Shown: positions 1-9,038, numbered from the stretch's first letter. The stretch is 64,000 nucleotides of DNA from Paraburkholderia metrosideri (GCF_904848625.1 NZ_CAJHCP010000014.1:175564-239563); one strand, 5' to 3'. The notes: generated by a model from the sequence alone, not told the origin. Translations and numbers: made by a program.

Positions 1-468
1 ATTGTAGACGCTGAGCGGCCCTCGGGCGTTGCGCCCATACGCGCGCGAGACGGCGCCTGACGCGAGCGGATGTTGCGTGCTCGAGCCACTACCCGAAATG
101 GCGAGCGCAACGCACAGGCCCAGCAGAGTCCCAGACATGCCCGCGACCGCATAACCGAGCGCGGCCAGACACGTGCCGACCGCCAGCGTCGTACGCGTGC
201 CCAAGGTCCTTGCCACCCGTCCAGCGGGCAATTGCAGCATTGCCATCGTGCCCGCATAGATGCCGCGCAAAATAGCCAGCGCGGCGTAATTGAGGCCGAA
301 GTCCGCCTGCCAGACCGGCAGTAACGCGTAAATCATATCGGTGTAGCCGTCGTGCAGTGCGTGCGCCATGCACGAGAGCCACAACACGCGCGTGCGCGGA
401 ACAGAAGCCGCTTGATCAGCGCCGTCGGGTGCGGCCGCCGTTGGAGAGGAGAAGGAGAAAAGTCTCAT
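1..468 (-). CDS. MFS transporter, fosmidomycin-resistance-like (partial, runs off left edge)
   Basis: Reading the minus strand from an ATG at 466-468 gives 156 codons with no stop before the window edge, so this is the N-terminal part of a larger protein. After about 25 polar residues it reads as a major facilitator: a first helix with the HALHDGYTDMIYALLP segment, a second segment rich in small residues with AGTMAMLQLPAGRVA, then LGTRTTLAVGTCLAALGYAVAG and a GSGSSTQHPLASGAVS stretch. The HDGYxDxxYxLLP and QxPAG patterns are those of Fsr-like drug exporters. It diverges from the LysR gene at 605, which may control it. The substrate cannot be told from sequence. Confidence 0.8.
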   Translation of the reverse strand, partial: MRLFSFSSPTAAAPDGADQAASVPRTRVLWLSCMAHALHDGYTDMIYALLPVWQADFGLNYAALAILRGIYAGTMAMLQLPAGRVARTLGTRTTLAVGTCLAALGYAVAGMSGTLLGLCVALAISGSGSSTQHPLASGAVSRAYGRNARGPLSVYN

Positions 469-564
469 GGATTGACTGAATCGAAGAACGCGCCACGCTG
501 CGGCGACGCGCAAGCTTGTGTTGGAGGACACGCTTAGTCTAGGTTCCCGCAGCATGGACAACAA

Positions 565-584
565 CTGACGTAAAATTGAGTCAG
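565..584. promoter_or_regulatory. Candidate LysR operator between divergent genes
   Basis: CTGAC, ten bases, GTCAG: a perfect 5-bp inverted repeat in the 136-bp gap between the MFS gene and the LysR gene, 20 bp before the LysR start. The position and the dyad suit an autoregulatory LysR site; function is inferred. Confidence 0.35.
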
Positions 585-604
585 ACGGGAGAAAAAGTCA
601 CCTC

Positions 605-1606
605 ATGAGCACAGATCAACGCACCGGGAAGGACGCAGAAAAGTTGCCTCCGCTGAACGCGTTGCGGCACTTTGAGGCAGTCGCCCGCCTCGGGAGTTTC
701 GCGGCCGCGGCGAGTGATCTTCACGTCACGCACTGGGCGGTGGGCAAACAGATTCGCCTGCTCGAAGACTGGTTCGGCGTGCCGCTTTTTGAGCGGCGCG
801 CACGCGGCGTCGTTCCTACCGACGAAGGTGCGGCTCTGCTCAACGATGTCAAAGGGGCATTTGCGCGTCTGAGCGGCTCGGTGGCCCGGCTGCGTCATGA
901 ATCCATTACGCGTCGTGTAACAGGGGTCGTGCGCGTGAATACGCTGGCGAGCTTTGCGTTGTGCTGGCTGATACCGCGACTGACCGATTTCCAGGCGCGC
1001 TATCCGGACATCGATGTGCGGCTCTCCACAAGCTCACGCAGGCTGCGCTATGTCGGCGATGCATTCGACGTCGGCGTGCGTTCGGGACCGGAGGATGCAA
1101 CCGGCGTCATATCCACAACGCTGATGCCCGACGTGCGGCTGCCTGCGTGTAGTCCCGGCGTGCTGCAAAGCCTGCCGATCAGCACGGTCGACGATTTGCG
1201 GCATCACACGCTGCTTCATTCCACCAGTACTCGCACAGCCTGGGCCGAATGGTTACGGGAGGCTGGCGCGCCCGGCCTGAAGTGCGCGCGTCATCTCGAC
1301 TTCGATCATGTGTTTCTCCAATTGGGTGCCGCTGCTGAAGGCCTTGGCGTGACGTTGGCGTCGCTGCCGCTCATTGAGCGCGAGATCGCGACCGGGCGTC
1401 TCGTCTGTCCGATCTCGGCGCCTGCGTGGCGCGGGCCCGACTACACGCTGGTGGTGAATCGCGATCGCGCGGACGATGACGCGGTCATCGCATTCAAGGA
1501 GTGGATCGTGGCGAGCGCGGCGCACACTCACCCGGAGCGGGCTCGCAGCAAGCCTGAACGCAAAGCTCGTCAAACGACACCCCGTACGAAACGGTCGTTG
1601 CGCTAG
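605..1606 (+). CDS. LysR-family regulator, GcvA-like
   Basis: 333 aa. The N-terminal winged helix-turn-helix is clear: LNALRHFEAVARLGSF, then a recognition region with AVGKQIRLLEDWFGVPLFERR at about residues 45-65. The PLNALRxFEAVAR start and the RARGVVPTDEGAAL stretch are typical of the GcvA/AmpR branch. The C-terminal two-thirds is the usual effector-binding fold (VRVNTLASFALCWLIPRLxxFQxRYPDIDVRL). Family members of this length often carry a basic tail, and this one ends in an Arg/Lys-rich stretch. It is transcribed divergently from an MFS exporter, so control of that exporter is the likely role. The inducer is unknown. Confidence 0.9.
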   Translation: MSTDQRTGKDAEKLPPLNALRHFEAVARLGSFAAAASDLHVTHWAVGKQIRLLEDWFGVPLFERRARGVVPTDEGAALLNDVKGAFARLSGSVARLRHESITRRVTGVVRVNTLASFALCWLIPRLTDFQARYPDIDVRLSTSSRRLRYVGDAFDVGVRSGPEDATGVISTTLMPDVRLPACSPGVLQSLPISTVDDLRHHTLLHSTSTRTAWAEWLREAGAPGLKCARHLDFDHVFLQLGAAAEGLGVTLASLPLIEREIATGRLVCPISAPAWRGPDYTLVVNRDRADDDAVIAFKEWIVASAAHTHPERARSKPERKARQTTPRTKRSLR

Positions 1607-1684
1607 ACCCGTCCGCTTCAATCGCTATCGCACCGAAACCCGAACGCATGCTGCCAATGCCGGTGCCTCGCCAGGCCATGCGTC

Positions 1685-1715
1685 GGGCAGGCACGCCTCA
1701 CAGGCTTGCCTGCCC
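1685..1715. terminator. Candidate bidirectional terminator hairpin
   Basis: GGGCAGGCA and TGCCTGCCC form a perfect 9-bp stem with a 13-nt loop between two convergent genes (LysR ending at 1606, TetR ending at 1722). There is no strong T tract, so the call rests on stem and location. Confidence 0.45.
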
Positions 1716-1721
1716 GGCCCG

Positions 1722-2381
1722 TCAGACATCAAAGCGATAAAGCCGATACGCGTGGGGCGCCTGCAGCGACAGGTAGCCATGCACGGCATTGCGCAACACA
1801 CGCTGCAGCGCGACGGGATCGATATCGACCGCGCGCGTGATCAGCGCCTGTGAAACCAGCCCATAGGCAATCGAGTGCGCCGCGAACGCGGCCTCGTGGA
1901 TGGGTGCGCCGTCTGGCCACCCCGGCCCGGTTGCAAGCAACTCGGACCACATTTGAACGAACTCCGCATAGAGCTTGCGAAACGCCTCGATCCTGGAAAC
2001 GCGCCGTTCTAGCAGAAAAAGCGCGGACCATTGTTCGGCTTCCAGCAGCGGGGCCTCCGTTTGCGCGGCCAGCAATGCATCGACTCTTTCCGGCAGTGGC
2101 GCGCCGCTCGATTTCATCAACGACGCCCGCATGGCGGCGGCAATCTCCTTGATCCGCAAATGAATGCAAATCGCCGCGAGTGTCTCTTTGCTGGAGAAGT
2201 ATTCGTAGAAACTGCCAGCGCCGACGCCGGCTACCGAAATGACCTCGCGGATCGACACTTTGTCGTAACCCTTTTCGACCAGTAACTGGATGAACGCCTG
2301 TTGAATAGCGTCTGCCGTGGCCCGTGCTCGCGACTGTGAGGGTCTTCTACGCCGGGTTGGCGCGCTTGCTGGATGCTTCAT
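1722..2381 (-). CDS. TetR-family transcriptional regulator
   Basis: 219 aa from the ATG at 2381. The frame stays open upstream to 2492, but that extension covers the divergent promoter region and a palindrome, so the shorter start is preferred. The N-terminal helix-turn-helix is canonical: TADAIQQAFIQLLVEKGYDKVSIREVISVAGVGAGSFYEYFSSKE. The Arg-rich leader (TRRRRPSQSRARAT) is common in the family. The C-terminal half is the variable ligand domain. It diverges from the AidB-like dehydrogenase and acyl-CoA ligase genes and probably represses them in response to an acyl-CoA or related compound. Confidence 0.9.
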   Translation of the reverse strand: MKHPASAPTRRRRPSQSRARATADAIQQAFIQLLVEKGYDKVSIREVISVAGVGAGSFYEYFSSKETLAAICIHLRIKEIAAAMRASLMKSSGAPLPERVDALLAAQTEAPLLEAEQWSALFLLERRVSRIEAFRKLYAEFVQMWSELLATGPGWPDGAPIHEAAFAAHSIAYGLVSQALITRAVDIDPVALQRVLRNAVHGYLSLQAPHAYRLYRFDV

Positions 2382-2419
2382 CTTGGCCAAACCCGAACAC
2401 CTGGCATGAACGACATCTT

Positions 2420-2425
2420 TATACT
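2420..2425 (+). promoter_or_regulatory. Possible -10 element of the dehydrogenase-ligase operon
   Basis: TATACT in the intergenic region about 90 bp before the dehydrogenase start. No good -35 hexamer sits at the usual distance, so this is tentative. Confidence 0.25.
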
Positions 2426-2453
2426 TTTTCCCAGATAAGCGAGTCCCACGGCA

Positions 2454-2472
2454 GTCAGCGAAGTGTGCTGAC
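2454..2472. promoter_or_regulatory. Candidate TetR operator
   Basis: GTCAGC, seven bases, GCTGAC: a perfect 6-bp inverted repeat centred in the gap between the TetR gene (start 2381) and the dehydrogenase gene (start 2513), just downstream of the possible -10 at 2420. Geometry and position fit a TetR-family site. Confidence 0.5.
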
Positions 2473-2512
2473 GGAACACCGCATTGGGACATACAGACAA
2501 GGAGACGCTGCG

Positions 2513-4159
2513 ATGGATTGGACTACCCACGAGGTCACGAATGTCGTGACGGAGTTGCAGAATTATAACGTCTACGCTACGGACGCCGCGCTGCAGGAAG
2601 CCGTACAGCGCGCGGGTGCCGGGCAGCACCACGACGAACTGATGCGCTATGGATCCCTGCTCGGCCGCGAGGAAACCTTGCGGATGGCGCGAGATGCCAA
2701 CTATTTCAAACCCGAACTCCGTACCTTCGACCGGCAAGGCCGACGCATAGATCGAGTCGAGTTCCATCCCGCCTGGCACGGCATGATGAAGATGGCACGT
2801 GAACAGAATCTCGTCTCGCAGCCGTTTTCGGATTCGCGCCCGGGCGCGTGGGCGGCCTATGCTGCCGGATTTTCAATGCACGGTCAGATCGAAGCCGGTT
2901 CGCAATGCCCGAACTCGATGACCTTTGCCTGTATTCCGGTCCTTCAGAAGGAGCCGGTGCTATTCGATCAGCTCGCGCCGAAGCTTTACTCGCGCAGTTA
3001 CGATCCGCGAGATATTCCGCTCGCAGAGAAGGACTCGATTCTGATCGGCATGGGGATGACCGAGAAGCAGGGCGGTTCGGATGTGCGCACCAACACCACA
3101 CGCGCCATTCCCCTGGGCGCCGGCGGGCGCGGTGGCGAGTATGAGATCGTCGGCCACAAGTGGTTCTTTTCCGCGCCGATGTGCGACGCTCACCTGGTGC
3201 TGGCACGCACCACGAACGGCGTTTCCTGTTTCTTCGTTCCGCGCTTCCGCCCCGACGGCCGCAAGAACGCGGTCCACATTCAGCGGCTGAAAGACAAGGT
3301 CGGCAACCGCTCCAACGCCAGCAGCGAAGTGGAGTTTCTGGGCGCATGGGGGCAAATGGTCGGTGAGGAAGGCCGCGGCATTCCGACCATCATCGAAATG
3401 GCGGCCCATACCCGCCTGAATTGCGTGATGGGCAGCACCGGCACCATTCGTCAGGCGCTCGTGCAGGCCATTCATTACGCCCGCCATCGCGAAGCATTCG
3501 GCAAGCCGCTGGCCGCGCAGCCGCTCATGACCAACGTGCTGGCGGATATGGCGCTGGAAAGCGAGGCCGCGACCCATCTGATGATGCGGCTCACCGAGGC
3601 GTTCGCAGCCGTGGATGCAACGCCGCTGCAGCAGGCCTATAAGCGGATCGTGACGCCTGCCGCCAAATTCTGGATTGCCAAACGCAGCATCGAATTGTCG
3701 GCCGAAGCGATGGAAGTGTTCGGCGGCAATGGCTATATCGACGACAGTCCGATGGGACGGCTTTATCGCGAAGCACCGGTGATTTCCATCTGGGAAGGAT
3801 CGGGCAACGTGATGGCGCTCGACGTGATCCGCGCGATTGGCCGCGAACCGGCGGCGATGAGCGCGTTGCTCGATGAGCTTGGGTCAAGCTGCCGGCAGGA
3901 CCCCACGCTGCGGCAGCATGCCGAAACGCTGACGGCGCTGCTGCGGGCGGACGCACTGACGCTGGAGCGTTCTGCGCGCCGGGTCGCGCAAACCCTGATC
4001 CTTCTCGTGCAGGCGAAGCTCCTCCTCGAGCATGCGCCAGGGGCGGTATCCGACGGGTTCGTCGCCAGTCGCTTCGATGCACAATGGGGCCGGGTTTTCG
4101 GCACGCTTGCGCCCGACCTTTCTCATGCGGCGATCGTCGATCGGGCTTGGCCCGTGTGA
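2513..4159 (+). CDS. AidB-type acyl-CoA dehydrogenase
   Basis: 548 aa from the ATG at 2513, chosen because AAGGAGA lies 7 bp upstream; the open frame extends further 5' across the TetR operator. The protein follows E. coli AidB along its length: WxTHxVxN start, LCEAV-like and HPAWH segments, GMTEKQGGSDVRTNTTRA (about 181-197), GHKWFFSAPMCDAHLVLA, RLKDKVGNRSNASSEVEF, AEAMEVFGGNGYIDDSPMGRLYRE and IWEGSGN (426-432). AidB is a flavoprotein of the acyl-CoA dehydrogenase fold linked to the alkylation response. Here the partner is an acyl-CoA ligase and the regulator a TetR protein, which argues for a catabolic role more than for DNA protection. Confidence 0.9.
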   Translation: MDWTTHEVTNVVTELQNYNVYATDAALQEAVQRAGAGQHHDELMRYGSLLGREETLRMARDANYFKPELRTFDRQGRRIDRVEFHPAWHGMMKMAREQNLVSQPFSDSRPGAWAAYAAGFSMHGQIEAGSQCPNSMTFACIPVLQKEPVLFDQLAPKLYSRSYDPRDIPLAEKDSILIGMGMTEKQGGSDVRTNTTRAIPLGAGGRGGEYEIVGHKWFFSAPMCDAHLVLARTTNGVSCFFVPRFRPDGRKNAVHIQRLKDKVGNRSNASSEVEFLGAWGQMVGEEGRGIPTIIEMAAHTRLNCVMGSTGTIRQALVQAIHYARHREAFGKPLAAQPLMTNVLADMALESEAATHLMMRLTEAFAAVDATPLQQAYKRIVTPAAKFWIAKRSIELSAEAMEVFGGNGYIDDSPMGRLYREAPVISIWEGSGNVMALDVIRAIGREPAAMSALLDELGSSCRQDPTLRQHAETLTALLRADALTLERSARRVAQTLILLVQAKLLLEHAPGAVSDGFVASRFDAQWGRVFGTLAPDLSHAAIVDRAWPV

Positions 4160-4275
4160 ACCTGCTCATTCATCGCAGGGCTTCGAGCCTGCGGTTCCGG
4201 TTGCCGATACGCAGCCAGCTGACGCGGGTGCGGGAACGCCTTGCGAGAAAGCCACAAACATAGGTCGCCATCAGC

Positions 4276-5784
4276 ATGAACATCGTTTCGCTCTTCGAAG
4301 GCAATGTCCGCAAATATGGTGACAAGCCGTTCTTGCGGCACGCGGGCACGTCGTATAGCTATGGTCACATCGACGCTCAGTCGAAGCGTGCTGCCGCCGT
4401 GCTTTCGCGGCACGGCGTGCAGGCGGGTGATCGGGTGGCGCTCATGTGCTTCAATACGCCCGGCTTCATTATCGCGATGCTGGGCGCGTGGCGGATCGGC
4501 GCGGTGGTGGTCCCGGTCAATCACAAATTGCAGGCACCGGAAGTCGACTACATTCTGACGCACGCCAGGGTCAAGCTGTGCATCTTCGACGGCACGCTTG
4601 CACCGGTGATGGACCGCCTCGAAACCAGCGTCCCCGCGATGAGTACGGATAGCGCGGCGCCCGGTTACGTCTGGCTCGATGAGCTTCTCGACGACGCGAT
4701 CGGCTATCAGGGCAGCCCGCCTGGCGACAGCGCGATCGCCCAGATCCTTTATACGTCGGGCACGACCGGCCGGCCCAAGGGTTGTGTGCTGAGTCACCAT
4801 AACGTCTGCCAGGCGGCACAGACCACGGCATTGGCGATGTCCATGACACGCGACGAGCGCACGCTCCTCGCGATGCCTCTGTGGCATTCGTCACCGCTGA
4901 ACAACTGGATGCTCGGCACGCTTTATGTGGGCGGCACCGTTATCCTGTTGCGCGAATATCACCCGCTGTCGTTTATCCAGACCGTTCAGGACGAACGCGT
5001 CACACTCTTCTTCGGCGCGCCGGTTTCCTACCTGCTGCCACTGCAGATGGGACTCGATATCGGCGCATTCGACCTCAGTTCCATTCGTGCGTGGATCTAT
5101 GGCGGTGGTCCGATTGGCGCCGACCTCGCTCAACGTCTCGCGCTCGTCTACCGCAGCGATCGTTTCTATCAGGTCTTCGGCATGACGGAGACCGGCCCGT
5201 CCGGCACCGTTCTCTATCCCGACGAGCAGATTGCGAGGGCCGGGTCCATCGGCCGCGTCGCGACGCCGGGTGTCGACATCCGTGTCGTACGCGAAGACGG
5301 CAGCGAGACGCTCCCCGGAGAGGTCGGTGAAATTCTGCTGAAGGCGGACTCGACGATGCAGGGATATCTCGACGACGAGGCCGCCACGGCACAGGCGTTG
5401 GTTGACGGGTGGTATCGCACCGGCGACCTGGTGCGCAAGGACGCGGACGGCTATCTGTTCATTGTCGACCGCAACAAGGACATGATCATTACGGGAGGCG
5501 AGAACGTCTATTCGAAGGAAGTCGAAGATGCGTTGCTCGCTCATCCGGCAGTCAAGGACGTCGCCGTGATTGGCCGCCCCCATGATGAATGGGGCGAGAC
5601 CGTCGTCGCGGTTCTGGTCGCGCGCGACGGCGTGATGCCCGACGCGAAAGAGCTGAGTGAGTTCCTCGCCAGCCGCCTCGCGAAGTACAAGATCCCCAGG
5701 GAGTATGTTGTGCGGGACGTGCTTCCGCGCACGCCAACTGGAAAGCTGATGAAACACCTTTTGCGTCAGGCTCCGTTGCAATGA
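4276..5784 (+). CDS. AMP-dependent acyl-CoA synthetase/ligase
   Basis: 502 aa of the ANL superfamily, which adenylates a carboxylic acid and transfers it to CoA. The ATP loop LYTSGTTGRPKGC is at about 158-170. Further core motifs are YQVFGMTETGP, DGWYRTGDLVRKDADGYLFIVDRNKDMIITGGENVYSKEVE and the C-terminal PRTPTGKLMKHLLR, whose Lys490 is the expected catalytic lysine. Length is normal for the medium/long-chain branch. It follows the AidB-like gene by 116 bp on the same strand and is probably co-transcribed under the TetR regulator. Substrate chain type is not readable. Confidence 0.92.
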   Translation: MNIVSLFEGNVRKYGDKPFLRHAGTSYSYGHIDAQSKRAAAVLSRHGVQAGDRVALMCFNTPGFIIAMLGAWRIGAVVVPVNHKLQAPEVDYILTHARVKLCIFDGTLAPVMDRLETSVPAMSTDSAAPGYVWLDELLDDAIGYQGSPPGDSAIAQILYTSGTTGRPKGCVLSHHNVCQAAQTTALAMSMTRDERTLLAMPLWHSSPLNNWMLGTLYVGGTVILLREYHPLSFIQTVQDERVTLFFGAPVSYLLPLQMGLDIGAFDLSSIRAWIYGGGPIGADLAQRLALVYRSDRFYQVFGMTETGPSGTVLYPDEQIARAGSIGRVATPGVDIRVVREDGSETLPGEVGEILLKADSTMQGYLDDEAATAQALVDGWYRTGDLVRKDADGYLFIVDRNKDMIITGGENVYSKEVEDALLAHPAVKDVAVIGRPHDEWGETVVAVLVARDGVMPDAKELSEFLASRLAKYKIPREYVVRDVLPRTPTGKLMKHLLRQAPLQ

Positions 5785-5855
5785 GGCGATTCGCTTGAGG
5801 TGCGCAATGGGGTGAAAGACTGAAAGCTCGATGACGATGCAGCGCCGGTGGCGGC

Positions 5856-6125
5856 TTGCTCGCCGATACGTATTGGCAATACCTGGAAATTCACAAGCTT
5901 TGGGTCAGCGACGCGCATCGCAAGTTGGGGCACGCATCGCGACTGCTTGAGGCCGCAGAAGCAGAAGCACGTCGGCGCGGCTGCAAACAGGCGTTTTTAG
6001 ATACGTTCAGCTTTCAGGCGCCTGGCTTTTATCAGAAGCTCGGCTATAGAGAGTTCGGCAGACTTGAGGAGTTTGGTGGCGAACATAGTCGCTACTATCT
6101 GCATAAACGGCTCGATGGCGGATAA
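5856..6125 (+). pseudogene. GNAT N-acetyltransferase remnant lacking its N-terminus
   Basis: The readable part (89 aa from a TTG) is the C-terminal half of a GNAT acetyltransferase: WQYLEIHKLWVSDAHRKLGHASRLLEAAEAEARRRGC carries the acetyl-CoA-binding segment, followed by AFLDTFSFQAPGFYQKLGYREFG and a YYLHKRL ending. The first strands and helix of the fold (roughly 40-50 residues) are missing. In the frame just upstream there is a TGA at 5832-5834, and a neighbouring frame reads DDDAAPV immediately before the homology, which suggests a one-base frameshift near 5850 in a gene that was already truncated. No ribosome site fits the TTG. Most likely a decayed gene. Confidence 0.6.
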
Positions 6126-6293
6126 GCACGTTGGCGCGATTGGCAAGGGGAACTGTCGAGGGGCATTGTCAACTTGCTGAATGACGTGCACGCGAAAGCG
6201 TATTGACGTTTTACTCACTCACCTCGTTTCACTGCAGCTTGCCCACCAAACCTGTTAGCGCAGTTTTAGTGCGACCTATTTTGCAGGCCATAG

Positions 6294-6328
6294 AAAAAAA
6301 GCCCAGCACCGGCTCGCCGTTACTGGGC
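6294..6328 (-). terminator. Rho-independent terminator of the RND efflux operon
   Basis: Read on the minus strand: GCCCAG, a loop region holding an inner CGG/CCG pairing, CTGGGC, then seven Ts. It lies 70 bp after the stop of the outer-membrane factor gene, the last gene of the operon. Confidence 0.85.
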
Positions 6329-6397
6329 CCTATCAACCAGAACCGCTTGGGAACATGGGTGATCTACCTCACCTAAGTGGCTACCCGCGCGCCGCAA

Positions 6398-7858
6398 TCA
6401 CTGCGTAGTATTAGCCGCAACCAGCGCCGGTGTCGCGCTCACCCTGGCCAGCTCATCGCTTGACCAGCCACCGCCCAGCGCATGCAGCAGTTGCACATTC
6501 GCGCTCAACTGGCGGGTCTGGACGTCGAGCACGCCGCGCCGTGCATCGAGTTCCACGGTCTGCGCCTGCACCACATCGAGATAGCCGACGGTGCCCTGCT
6601 TGTATTGACGCAACGCGAGGTCGACGGTCTCCTGCGCCGAGGTGGCCGCATCCCGTTGCTCGCCCAGCGCCGTGCCGAGATACGACAGAAGGGCGAGGCT
6701 GTCTTCGACCTGCTGGAAGGCCGACAACACCACGCTGCGGTAACGCTCCCCGGCTTCATCGGTGGCTGCTTTCGCGGAATCGAGTTTCGCGCGGCGGTAG
6801 CCGCCATCGAAAATGTATTGCACGAGTTGTGGCCCGATTGCCCAGAAGATATTCGGTGCGCTAACCAGCCCGGCGTAGGCCGCGCTTTGTACCCCGCCTT
6901 GCAGGCCGAGGGCGATGTCCGGGAAGTAAGCGGCACGCGCCACGCCGATCGTGGCATTGGCCTCGGCGACCCGGCGTTCTGCGGCGGCGACGTCGGGGCG
7001 CCGCTGCAACAGCGTGGAGGGCAGCCCGGTTGGAATGGCCGGCAACGTGATGTCGGCAGTCTGTTGCGGCAGCGTGAACTCTGACGCGGACGCGCCAACC
7101 AGCACGGCGATCGCGTGTTCGAGCAACGCCCGTTGTGCGAGGTTCTGCGACAACTGCGATTTCGCCGACGAGAGCTGCGTGCGCGCGCGCGACACGTCAA
7201 GGCCGGACACGATACCGCTATCGTGCAGGGTCTGCGTGAGCTGAAGCGCTTTCGCGTAAGCCACGACCGTCTCATTCAGCAGATCGGTCTGCTGGTCGAG
7301 CCCACGCAGGCGGATATAGCTGTCTGCGAGCTGAACCTCGAGGCTGAGTCTCACCGACGCCAGATCGGCCTGGGTGGCCTGTGCCTCGTCCTTGCCGGCG
7401 GCGACGGAGTCGCGTACGCGACCCCACAGATCGAGGTCGTATTTGACGCTGGCGCCGAGCGTGACCGAGTTGTAGTTTGCCGGACCGTTGCCGCGCAACG
7501 GCGCGGTGTCGGACTGGCGCTCGCGCAGAGGCACCGCGCTCGCGCTCACGCTCGGATAGAGTTCCGACTGGACCTGCGCGACAAACGCCTGGGCCTGTCT
7601 GTAGTGATCGTATGCCGCGCGCAAGTCGGTATTGCTGGCGAGCAGCCGGGTTTCCAGGTCGTCGAGCTGCGGGTCGCCATACATTTTCCACCAGCCGTCC
7701 CGGTCGATCCGGTCGGCGGGTTGTGCACTGGTCCACGGCCCGACCGTCCTGAATTGCGCGGCCACCGGCGTTGCCGGAACGTGATAGTCCGGCGCGAGCG
7801 AGCAGGCCGATAGCGCGACGACGCCCGGCAGCAGCGCCGTAAATCGATACTTAGCCAT
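6398..7858 (-). CDS. RND efflux outer-membrane factor lipoprotein (NodT family)
   Basis: 486 aa. The N-terminus is a lipoprotein signal with lipobox LSAC (Cys19), followed by SLAPDYHVPATPV, a common NodT/OprM start. Two repeats of long helical segments follow, including DGWWKMYGDPQLDDLETRLLASNTDLRAAYDHYRQA, a tyrosine-rich DLDLWGRVRDSV segment, and LPSTLLQRRPDVAAAERRVAEANATIGVARAAYFPDIAL. The protein should form the trimeric channel that docks to the adaptor and pump encoded upstream. Its start overlaps the adaptor stop by 8 bp, so the three genes are translationally coupled. Confidence 0.93.
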   Translation of the reverse strand: MAKYRFTALLPGVVALSACSLAPDYHVPATPVAAQFRTVGPWTSAQPADRIDRDGWWKMYGDPQLDDLETRLLASNTDLRAAYDHYRQAQAFVAQVQSELYPSVSASAVPLRERQSDTAPLRGNGPANYNSVTLGASVKYDLDLWGRVRDSVAAGKDEAQATQADLASVRLSLEVQLADSYIRLRGLDQQTDLLNETVVAYAKALQLTQTLHDSGIVSGLDVSRARTQLSSAKSQLSQNLAQRALLEHAIAVLVGASASEFTLPQQTADITLPAIPTGLPSTLLQRRPDVAAAERRVAEANATIGVARAAYFPDIALGLQGGVQSAAYAGLVSAPNIFWAIGPQLVQYIFDGGYRRAKLDSAKAATDEAGERYRSVVLSAFQQVEDSLALLSYLGTALGEQRDAATSAQETVDLALRQYKQGTVGYLDVVQAQTVELDARRGVLDVQTRQLSANVQLLHALGGGWSSDELARVSATPALVAANTTQ

Positions 7859-9038
7859 GTGCCGCTGCCTTCCTGTCAGTCGCCGTTGCTATCTGCACGT
7901 GGTCTCCGTCTGCGAGTCCGTCAGGCGGCGTATCGATCACACGGTCGGTCGCGGCAAGGCCCGCGCCGATCTCCACCGAGTCGCCAAAGTCGCGGCTGAT
8001 CTTCACCGGCTTGAACACCACCTGATTGTTGGGACCCAACGTGGCCACCACCGTGCCGCGGCTGTCGAACACCAGTGCGCTCGCCGGCACCCGGATCGAA
8101 TCGGCGGACACGGGCAGATTGAATTTCAGACTGGCAAAGCCGCCAGGCAGCAGCTTGCCGTTGGCATTGTCGACCAGCAACTGGACCAGCGTGGTGCCGG
8201 AACTCGAGTTGACCGAGCCGGCCGCCGCGACGACGCGGGCGGTGAATTGCTGATCGGGATACTCGGGCACGGTCAGCGTGGCGTTCGTGCCGTCGTGAAT
8301 AGCCGGGGAATAATTCTGCGGCACCTGGACATACACGCGCAGCTGTTTGACGTCGGACACTTCGAACAACTCCTGCCCCACGCCGCCGGCGCCGGCATTG
8401 ACCAGTGCGCCAACGTCGGTATCGCGGGCGGTCACCACGCCATCGAACGGAGCGACGATACGCGCGAATGCCTTGGTGGCGACCAGCCGGTCCACGTTGG
8501 CCCTGGCTGCGGCAGCGGTCGCGGCGCGGGCGGTGTAGTCCGCGGTACGCTGGTCGACGTCCTGCTGGGCGACGGAATCGGTGCCGCGAAGGGCTTCCCA
8601 GCGTTTGGCCGTGGTGCCGGCAACCAGCGCATTCGCCTGCGCACTCTGAAGATCGGCGCGTGCCTGCACCAGTTGCTGGTCGAGTTCGGGTGTTTCGATT
8701 TCAGCCAGCAGCTGGCCCGCTTTGACCCGTGTACCAATGTCGACATTCCATCGTTTCAGATAGCCGCTCACCTGCGCGAAGATCGGCGCGCGCGTATAGG
8801 CTTCGAGGCGTCCGGGCAACTGTAGCGAAGGCCCGCTGGTATCGCGAATGGGCTTGATCAGATTGACGGTTTGCACCGACTGCGCGTCGGTCCAGGTTTT
8901 CAGCTTGCGGGCGTCGACGGCGCGCAGCGTGAGGCCAGCGGCGACGATGCCGATGGCGATCAGCAGGCCGATCACGCCAGCAACGCGCAGCGGACGGCGC
9001 GACGGCGGGTTAGCGGGGAACGTGGTTTCAGACGACAT
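7851..9038 (-). CDS. RND efflux periplasmic adaptor (membrane fusion protein)
   Basis: 395 aa. One N-terminal membrane segment (RPLRVAGVIGLLIAIGIVAAGLTLRAV, about 15-40) anchors it. The lipoyl/barrel-sandwich half-motifs are visible (APIFAQVSGYLKRWNVDIGTRVKAGQLLAEIETPELDQQL), then a coiled-coil hairpin rich in Ala and Gln, and ARIVAPFDGVVTARDTDVGALV. This is the HlyD_D23/RND-MFP architecture at the expected length. It sits between the pump and channel genes and overlaps both by a few bases. Confidence 0.93.
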   Translation of the reverse strand: MSSETTFPANPPSRRPLRVAGVIGLLIAIGIVAAGLTLRAVDARKLKTWTDAQSVQTVNLIKPIRDTSGPSLQLPGRLEAYTRAPIFAQVSGYLKRWNVDIGTRVKAGQLLAEIETPELDQQLVQARADLQSAQANALVAGTTAKRWEALRGTDSVAQQDVDQRTADYTARAATAAAARANVDRLVATKAFARIVAPFDGVVTARDTDVGALVNAGAGGVGQELFEVSDVKQLRVYVQVPQNYSPAIHDGTNATLTVPEYPDQQFTARVVAAAGSVNSSSGTTLVQLLVDNANGKLLPGGFASLKFNLPVSADSIRVPASALVFDSRGTVVATLGPNNQVVFKPVKISRDFGDSVEIGAGLAATDRVIDTPPDGLADGDHVQIATATDRKAAAHG

